Shown: positions 1 to 4,080 of the stretch, in pieces
Layout of the letters: each line of letters begins with the position of its first letter
Numbering within the stretch: the first letter of the stretch is position 1
Assembly (NCBI GenBank): GCA_002297865.1
Contig: DBKX01000284.1
Location: 1-5,576, forward strand
Direction: 5' to 3'
DNA from: Lachnoclostridium sp. UBA739
Lineage (GTDB): Bacteria > Bacillota_A > Clostridia > Lachnospirales > Lachnospiraceae
DNA: 5,576 bases
Notes under the pieces: model-generated
The model's database searches: none
Told to the model about the DNA's origin: nothing
What the model saw: the letters and a program-made list of their open reading frames with translations, nothing else
Translations under genes and position numbers: made by a program

Positions 1-1068
1 TGTTTCTTCTAATTTCTGCTGTAATGTCTGTACTTGCTGTACCAGCTCTTTTTCTCTTTTACGATGCACATTGGCAGCTAATGCTTTTGAATCAATTAGG
101 TGTTCCACTTGAGGTGGAGTATCTCCGAATTCCTCACTATAGGAACGTTCAATTACACTGGTAACATCTTCAGGAATGCCGCTTTCTACAAGGACTTCCT
201 GAATAGTATGACTTGTTAGAAGCAGAGGATCTTCCGTATTGTCTTCGACTGCTTCTTTTTCTTCCATTAAGCTATTTAGGCTTTCTTGTATTTCCATAAA
301 ATAATGGCCTTCTTCTTGCTCAATTGGAGCAATCGCATTGTTGATAATGCACTTAAACGTTTCCTTTTGTTCTGTTGCAGTTGGTTTTGGATCGCAGCCA
401 AGGCCTAATTCCATGAATTCAGGATGAGGGTCTTTGGCATTTCTGGTGTAATACATGATGGAATGAATATCTGTACTTCGATCTGTAAAAGCAGGAAATA
501 CAAAGCCATTATCAGGAGCGCCTACAACCCAGTCGCGGATTCGAGGTCCAATACGGTTCTCATTTTCTAAATAACCAAGTGCAGGTTTGCTTAAGGTTAC
601 AGGACAGATAGCGCAAAGCAGATATTCATATACCTCTTCTGATTCGTCTAGTTTGTTATTGTCACTGGTTTTTTTCATAACATCGTATGCATCATGGAAA
701 ATCAGAATTAAATAATTACCTGCATAATCGTAAGTATCAATGATGTGCTGATAGAAATTTTCTAACAATCCTTCATTTTTTAAGCCACTTTCTCTAAGGC
801 CCATAAGAAACTGCTGTTTGCCACCAGGTTCTTCTTCCTCCAAAGGAAAGTTAAGTTCCAGCAGATTATTGCCAACAGTACCAGATAAGGTCTTTTTCGC
901 TATATCTAAGTATTTATAAAATTCCTCTTCTTCAAGATTTAAGAAGGTTTCTCCTATGTTTAATACGATTTCTTTCTCGCCGTTTACATAGCAGCCACAC
1001 AGTCTAGTAAAGGTGCATTCGCTCTTTTTGAAACGACGTTTCAGTTCTAATACATCTTTCTTTGTCAT
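1..1068 (-). CDS. DUF4317 family protein (C-terminus beyond the left edge)
   Basis: Residues 1-356 are visible and the frame is open to the left edge, so the C-terminus is missing. I recognise the family from several blocks: the start MTKKDVLELKRRFKKS, the CGCYVNGEKE block (24-33), KTLSGTVGNNLLELNFP (103-109 region is downstream; this block is near 59-75), NYLILIFHDAYDVM (about 118-131), CAICPVTLSKP (152-162) and RIRDWVVGAPDNGFVFPAFTD (about 176-196). DUF4317 has no established function; it looks cytosolic, with no signal peptide or membrane segment. The visible end (about 335-356, RKREKELVQQVQTLQQKLEE) is charged and heptad-like, suggesting a coiled coil. Acidic stretches (EEEE) recur. Seven cysteines include C18, C24, C26 and a C152-x2-C155 pair. 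The start at 1068 is chosen because GGAGG lies five to six bases upstream; an in-frame ATG at 1080 overlaps that site and is less likely. The gene has its own promoter and is separated from the deacetylase by a terminator. Confidence 0.9.
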   Translation of the reverse strand, partial: MTKKDVLELKRRFKKSECTFTRLCGCYVNGEKEIVLNIGETFLNLEEEEFYKYLDIAKKTLSGTVGNNLLELNFPLEEEEPGGKQQFLMGLRESGLKNEGLLENFYQHIIDTYDYAGNYLILIFHDAYDVMKKTSDNNKLDESEEVYEYLLCAICPVTLSKPALGYLENENRIGPRIRDWVVGAPDNGFVFPAFTDRSTDIHSIMYYTRNAKDPHPEFMELGLGCDPKPTATEQKETFKCIINNAIAPIEQEEGHYFMEIQESLNSLMEEKEAVEDNTEDPLLLTSHTIQEVLVESGIPEDVTSVIERSYSEEFGDTPPQVEHLIDSKALAANVHRKREKELVQQVQTLQQKLEET

Positions 1069-1117
1069 ATTTTCCTCCATGTCTTTTCATGTTTTCCAAA
1101 ATAAGTCTAATACAAAT

Positions 1118-1146
1118 AGTATAGTTTTGTTTTATTTGGTACGCAA
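1118..1146 (-). promoter_or_regulatory. Sigma-A-type promoter of the DUF4317 gene
   Basis: Read on the minus strand, TTGCGT (1146-1141) is followed after exactly 17 bases by TATACT (1123-1118). The -10 differs from consensus at one base, while the -35 keeps only TTG. The expected transcription start is near 1111, giving a leader of roughly 43 bases before the ATG at 1068. It lies just downstream of the deacetylase terminator, so the two genes are likely independent units. Confidence 0.6.
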
Positions 1147-1156
1147 GAGGGAAATT

Positions 1157-1192
1157 AAAAAAGTGCCAGTCGTTTTTAGGTGACTGGCGCTT
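1157..1192 (-). terminator. Intrinsic terminator of the deacetylase gene
   Basis: On the minus strand an 11-bp stem (arms 1192-1182 and 1171-1161) contains the perfect pair GCCAGTC/GACTGGC plus one G-T wobble. The loop is 10 bases and the stem runs into a tract of six T (1162-1157). It lies about 40 bases after the deacetylase stop codon. Read on the plus strand the stem is followed only by TTT and then a C, so termination should act mainly leftwards. Confidence 0.85.
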
Positions 1193-1233
1193 TCAAAAGA
1201 AAGAAGTTTATGAAAATGGGCGAGTACGCATAA

Positions 1234-2118
1234 TTAGGAAGCAGGATCTGTTGTTACTGTGACTGGAGCTTTCGTTGGCTTGGCGGGGATGGATGAATTG
1301 GATTTCATGCCACACAATTCCTGTAAGGTGCCAAAAGAGTAACCCATCTCTTCCCATTTCGTAAGAAGTTCATCTAAAATCTCAGCGTTCGTGGAAGAGG
1401 TACTATGAAGAAGTACAATAGCTCCAGGATGAATGCGAGTTAAGAGTTTGGAAAAAGCTTCTTCTTTGGATGGCTGGGCATTCTGATACCAGTCCACGTA
1501 AGCCAAACTCCAGAAAAATGTCTTATATCCAAGCTGTTTTGCCATTTCTAAGTTCTGCGTGCTATATTTACCTTGAGGTGGACGATAGAATTTCACTAAT
1601 TTCTGACCTGTTGTCTTCTCGTAAAGCTCTGACAGACCGTCCATTTCCTTTTGAAATGCTTCCATTGTGGAAATAGAAGACATATCAGGATGATGGAAAG
1701 TATGATTTCCAACTGTGTGGCCTTCTGCGATCATTTGTTTTACAAGGTCAGGACTCGTTTCAATGTAGTTGCCAACAACAAAAAAGGTTGCTTTTGCGTG
1801 ATGCTTTTTTAGTGCTTCTAGAATGGCAGGTGTATTACCATTTTCAAAACCTGCATCGAAGGTAAGATAAAGTTTCTTCTGGCTTGTATCGCCTATGTAG
1901 TATGCGTCATATGCTTTCAATTCATCGCTAGTTGCATTGCCAGAAGGAGGCTTTCCTTCCTCGGAAAAGCCAAGACCCCAGTTTTCGGTGTTTTGAATCT
2001 GCATAGTCTGGGTTTCTTTGTTATTATGTACCATCCAGGAAACTCCAGCTCCAAAGAAATATGCAGTCAACATAACCAAGGTATACATGATCATTTTCTT
2101 TATAATTTTTTTTTTCAT
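1234..2118 (-). CDS. Membrane-anchored polysaccharide deacetylase, PdaA type (NodB domain)
   Basis: The 294-residue protein has a basic N-terminus and one membrane segment (about 9-29), an extracytoplasmic stalk, and a NodB homology domain (about 80-265). Visible motifs are TFDAG with D88 and G90 (motif 1), H139-x3-H143 (metal-binding motif 2), RPPQG from R179 (motif 3), the YVDW block with D209 (motif 4) and LLHS with H238 (motif 5). The TFDAGFENG, NHTFHHPDM and FWSLAYVDW blocks closely resemble PdaA, which removes acetyl groups from N-acetylmuramic acid during muramic delta-lactam formation in spore cortex; that role is inferred, and another peptidoglycan deacetylase role is possible. The usual second Asp of motif 1 is Ala (A89); as I recall Bacillus PdaA also departs here, with Asn. 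The tail (270-294) is Pro/Thr-rich low complexity. A weak GCAGG sits seven bases before the ATG. Codons 2-5 fall in a run of ten A. Confidence 0.92.
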   Translation of the reverse strand: MKKKIIKKMIMYTLVMLTAYFFGAGVSWMVHNNKETQTMQIQNTENWGLGFSEEGKPPSGNATSDELKAYDAYYIGDTSQKKLYLTFDAGFENGNTPAILEALKKHHAKATFFVVGNYIETSPDLVKQMIAEGHTVGNHTFHHPDMSSISTMEAFQKEMDGLSELYEKTTGQKLVKFYRPPQGKYSTQNLEMAKQLGYKTFFWSLAYVDWYQNAQPSKEEAFSKLLTRIHPGAIVLLHSTSSTNAEILDELLTKWEEMGYSFGTLQELCGMKSNSSIPAKPTKAPVTVTTDPAS

Positions 2119-2182
2119 AGAAGAACCTGCATCAAATTCCTTACTAAATATATATTGTTTGGTGCTTGTACTTATGCTATTG

Positions 2183-2210
2183 TTGACATTTTTTCTTTTT
2201 ATAATAAAAT
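2183..2210 (+). promoter_or_regulatory. Promoter of the membrane-protein gene, overlapping its start
   Basis: A perfect -35 TTGACA (2183-2188) is followed after 16 bases by TAAAAT (2205-2210). A perfect TATAAT also occurs at 2200-2205, but only 11 bases from TTGACA, and its own -35 position reads CTATTG. With the 16-base spacing the transcription start falls at about 2217, which is the A of the ATG. Using TATAAT instead leaves a leader of only about five bases. Confidence 0.65.
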
Positions 2211-2216
2211 AAGAGT

Positions 2217-2765
2217 ATGCAAGAAAAGAAAAAATTTATAAGTATCATAATATGTTTATTTGCTGTTACCATTGTATTTTGGGGGCTTTGGTGTATTCGT
2301 GCATATGCATGGGTTTCCTACAAAGATGTTGTGGTGAAAGTATTAGGAAGCATATTAATCGGTTTAGCAACAGCAATGATTGTGTGTGGTTATCTATTGT
2401 TTCGATTTGCCAGACCATCTTATCTGATGGCAGGACGTAAGAAAAAAATGCTTATTGCAATGGGAAGCATCCTTATTGTCATGATAGTTAATTTTGGTAT
2501 GCTGTACCAGTTAAAAGATTTTGGATACACCATGTCTCAAGTAGTAGAAATTCTTGAGAAGGAATCAGAAGGAGGGAATTATTATTTTCAAATTAGAGAT
2601 TCCGAAGATGATTCAATCATTAAGTTTTCATGCGATAAGAAGACGTACCAGTTAATTCGAACAGATGGTACGAGATATTCTGTTCAGTATCGTAAATTGA
2701 CTTTTGGTAAGAAAAAAGCTACGCTTGGTTATTTAGATGTAAATCGAGGGGTTAAGAAAAATTGA
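2217..2765 (+). CDS. Small three-helix membrane protein of unknown function
   Basis: I do not recognise the family. The 182-residue protein shows three hydrophobic segments (about 8-28, 38-62 and 78-97) followed by a soluble C-terminal part of about 85 residues. Basic residues at the N-terminus (KKK, 4-6) and between helices 2 and 3 (RFAR at 63-66 and GRKKK at 73-77) predict N-terminus inside and the C-terminal part outside. That part has an acidic helix-like stretch (about 105-118) and then alternating polar/hydrophobic residues suggesting beta strands (121-175). The ATG at 2217 is the first possible start, because an in-frame TAA lies at 2205 and no start codon lies between. No Shine-Dalgarno sequence precedes it: only AAGAG ends one base before the ATG. 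It is divergent from the deacetylase and ends at a hairpin. An envelope role is only a guess from context. Confidence 0.75.
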   Translation: MQEKKKFISIIICLFAVTIVFWGLWCIRAYAWVSYKDVVVKVLGSILIGLATAMIVCGYLLFRFARPSYLMAGRKKKMLIAMGSILIVMIVNFGMLYQLKDFGYTMSQVVEILEKESEGGNYYFQIRDSEDDSIIKFSCDKKTYQLIRTDGTRYSVQYRKLTFGKKKATLGYLDVNRGVKKN

Positions 2766-2768
2766 GCA

Positions 2769-2807
2769 AAGGGAGAAAGTTCGAATCTTGTCAGAACTTT
2801 CTCTCTT
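2769..2807 (+). terminator. Long hairpin after the membrane-protein gene (weak terminator or operator)
   Basis: The arms 2769-2782 and 2794-2807 form 14 pairs with one G-U, including a perfect 10-bp GAGAAAGTTC/GAACTTTCTC, around an 11-base loop. It begins three bases after the stop codon. The following bases (GTGCTATAATGG) are not a T tract, so termination may be inefficient. The same DNA palindrome overlaps the next promoter and could instead be a repressor or activator site. Confidence 0.55.
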
Positions 2808-2817
2808 GTGCTATAAT
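2788..2817 (+). promoter_or_regulatory. Extended -10 promoter of the acyltransferase-like gene
   Basis: TTGTCA (2788-2793, five of six consensus bases) is followed after 18 bases by TATAAT (2812-2817, perfect). A TG one base upstream of the -10 (2809-2810) makes it an extended -10 promoter. Transcription should start near 2824, giving a leader of about 57 bases. The -35 lies in the loop of the preceding hairpin, and the hairpin's right arm forms most of the spacer. Confidence 0.7.
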
Positions 2818-2880
2818 GGTTCTGTTTGAGAAAGTTTAGGAGTATAGAACTGCAAAGGTTAAAGGGAGGATGTAGGAGTC

Positions 2881-3531
2881 GTGAAGCTGTCTAAATTATT
2901 TTTATCATATTTGGCGCTGGTTGATAAGACAAGCAAGATCACTTACAAAGGCATGGAGTTATTACAAAAACCTAATATAGTTGGTTTTTGGCATGAAGAT
3001 TGTTTTATTACACATTTAATTCTTAAAGAGTTATCAAAGTATCAGCAAAAAGCTACCGTTTTAGTGACGGAGAAGTGGAGAGGCAATGTAATTCAGGAAA
3101 TGGTTGAAAAAAATAATGGAGAAGTATTTCGCGTTGCCTATACAGGAAAAACTGTAAATCAATATAAAAGTTTATTTAAAGAAGCGAAAACAACTGAAAA
3201 TATTATTGTGATAGCATATGATGGACCAAAAGGTCCTAGGCACAAGATTAAAAAAATTGCCTTTTTGCTTGCTAATAAAAATGATAAGCATCTAATTGGT
3301 TTGCGAGTAGACTATAAACATAAAATAAGATTATTTGGTCGCTGGGATCGCTTTATTATTCCACTGCTGTTTAATAAAATAAAGGTTCAGTTTTTTGATT
3401 TGGGGAAAATTTCAGTAGCGGATCTTCGTAATATAGAAGAGAAGAATAGTGAAATCTTAAAAATTCTTTATCGAGAACAGAATGAGCCGGAACAAACAGT
3501 TACATGGTCAACAAATGATGTGAAAGAATAG
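2881..3531 (+). CDS. Divergent DUF374 / lysophospholipid acyltransferase-like protein
   Basis: The 216-residue protein resembles DUF374 proteins of the LPLAT acyltransferase superfamily, which transfer acyl chains to lipid acceptors at the cytoplasmic membrane face. Supporting blocks are GFWHED with W37-H38 (the position of the catalytic His), AYDGPKGPRHKIKKIAFLLA (112-131, the DGP-GPR signature) and the RWDRFIIP block (154-161). The middle block departs from the family: where I would expect an RGSS-like motif, the sequence reads FRVAYTGKTVNQYKSLF (83-99), keeping only R84. Catalysis on a standard substrate is therefore uncertain. No membrane segment is obvious, although the N-terminus (6-14) is hydrophobic. 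The start is GTG; GGGAGG (2864-2869) lies 11 bases upstream, and a second AGGAG (2874-2878) is probably too close. An ATG at 2870 is followed at once by TAG. It stands alone behind its own promoter, and I see no good terminator after it. Confidence 0.75.
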   Translation: MKLSKLFLSYLALVDKTSKITYKGMELLQKPNIVGFWHEDCFITHLILKELSKYQQKATVLVTEKWRGNVIQEMVEKNNGEVFRVAYTGKTVNQYKSLFKEAKTTENIIVIAYDGPKGPRHKIKKIAFLLANKNDKHLIGLRVDYKHKIRLFGRWDRFIIPLLFNKIKVQFFDLGKISVADLRNIEEKNSEILKILYREQNEPEQTVTWSTNDVKE

Positions 3532-3969
3532 AATGAGGCAGTGAAATCTGCGAGAAAAAGCTATGAGCTATTCAGTTGTACATAACTATTTTACCAGTAC
3601 CCTATTAAGCACTGTGTATTATTTTCTTGTATCATATCTGAGATAAATCCATTTTATTTAATGCTCCAAGGAAATTTTAAGGAAAAAGTAAGCATATATG
3701 AAAAAGCAGTAGGCACGATTTTAGGATAAACGGTGTATACTCAACTATCAATCCACAAAATCGCTATATCCAGTTTTCTCATCATAAGAAGCATCAGAAT
3801 CTGAGAGATGGGTATTTGCTTGTGGATGCGGATGCTTTTTATGAAAAATTTGTGGAGATTCACTAGAAAGTATGGCTTGAAAAAAGGAAAAGTTGTTGAA
3901 AAGAGACAATCAAAAAGAGTGGGTATAAGGCGCATAATTATAAATTGGTCATGTTGTGTAAGAAAATGA
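3532..3969 (+). other. Intergenic stretch without an intact gene
   Basis: This stretch has stop codons in all frames and no open frame joined to a credible ribosome binding site. It contains one possible coding remnant (3702-3866, listed separately) and a 22-codon ATG frame at 3661-3729 without a ribosome binding site. A weak 5-bp hairpin at 3574-3587 is too short to call a terminator. I see nothing else in it. Confidence 0.6.
3702..3866 (+). pseudogene. Possible C-terminal remnant of an unknown gene
   Basis: A 54-codon frame between TGA (3699-3701) and TAG (3864-3866) has no Met codon and no start signal. From about 3729 it reads like real protein: NGVYSTINPQNRYIQFSH, then KKHQNLRDGYLLVDADAF and YEKFVEIH. 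I cannot assign a family. It could be the tail of a decayed gene, and the preceding 22-codon frame (3661-3729) in another phase could be part of the same relic. In DNA this AT-rich an open frame of this length can also arise by chance, so the call is tentative. Confidence 0.25.
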
Positions 3970-3988
3970 CACATATTATGCACATATT
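3970..3988 (+). promoter_or_regulatory. Tandem CACATATT repeat, candidate activator site for the cellulase gene
   Basis: CACATATT occurs at 3970-3977 and again at 3981-3988, an 11-base period that puts both copies on the same DNA face. Relative to the start predicted from the TATAAT at 4012, the copies lie at about -54 to -36, where an activator would contact polymerase. The promoter lacks a recognisable -35, which fits activator dependence. The regulator is unknown. Confidence 0.35.
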
Positions 3989-4011
3989 CCCCACTTTTTT
4001 TTACTTTATAT

Positions 4012-4017
4012 TATAAT
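4012..4017 (+). promoter_or_regulatory. TATAAT -10 box of the cellulase gene
   Basis: This is a perfect TATAAT in an AT-rich stretch. The expected -35 position (3989-3994) reads CCCCAC, so there is no consensus -35, and no TG precedes the -10. Transcription would start near 4024, leaving a leader of about 57 bases. The assignment rests on position and on the perfect hexamer only. Confidence 0.5.
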
Positions 4018-4043
4018 AAAAGCATCGGATAAAGAAACACATG

Positions 4044-4066
4044 AAGGGGCAAGCACCTTGCTTCTT
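4044..4066 (+). promoter_or_regulatory. Leader hairpin before the cellulase ribosome binding site
   Basis: AAGGGGCAAG (4044-4053) pairs with CTTGCTTCTT (4057-4066) over 10 bp, with two G-U pairs and a CAC loop. It ends one base before the A-rich start of the ribosome binding site (AAAGGAGG, 4068-4075, five bases from the ATG). It leaves that site exposed, so a role in mRNA stability is likelier than one in translational blocking. There is no T tract, so it is not a terminator. Confidence 0.45.
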
Positions 4067-4080
4067 AAAAGGAGGATAAT

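Noticed and set aside
1069..1080. In-frame upstream ATG for the DUF4317 gene at 1080
   Set aside because: It would put the GGAGG inside the coding region and has no ribosome binding site of its own; the start at 1068 matches the family N-terminus.
1470..1676. Plus-strand 68-codon open frame
   Set aside because: It lies wholly opposite the deacetylase, whose motifs are all intact, and has no start signals of its own.
1993..2241. Two plus-strand open frames (1993-2241 and 2018-2212) across the deacetylase start
   Set aside because: They overlap the conserved deacetylase N-terminus and the promoter of the membrane-protein gene, and neither has a ribosome binding site.
2870..2875. ATG-TAG start-stop mini frame before the GTG start
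   Set aside because: The GGGAGG directly abuts this ATG, leaving no room for ribosome binding there, so it is probably chance.
3574..3592. Small hairpin followed by ATTTT after the acyltransferase-like gene
   Set aside because: The stem is only about five pairs with one G-U and a four-base T run, too weak to call a terminator.
3789..3842. AAGCATC ... GATGCTTTTT inverted repeat
   Set aside because: The arms are separated by about 35 bases and the repeat lies inside the possible coding remnant, so a terminator is not convincing.
3955..3973. TGTGT-N9-ACACA dyad as a carbon-catabolite (cre) site before the cellulase
   Set aside because: The central CG expected in a cre site is absent and only five bases per arm match.
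3741..3983. Minus-strand 80-codon open frame between the acyltransferase-like gene and the cellulase
   Set aside because: It has no ribosome binding site, its composition is like random AT-rich DNA (Phe, Ile and Leu rich without pattern), and its start overlaps the cellulase control region.
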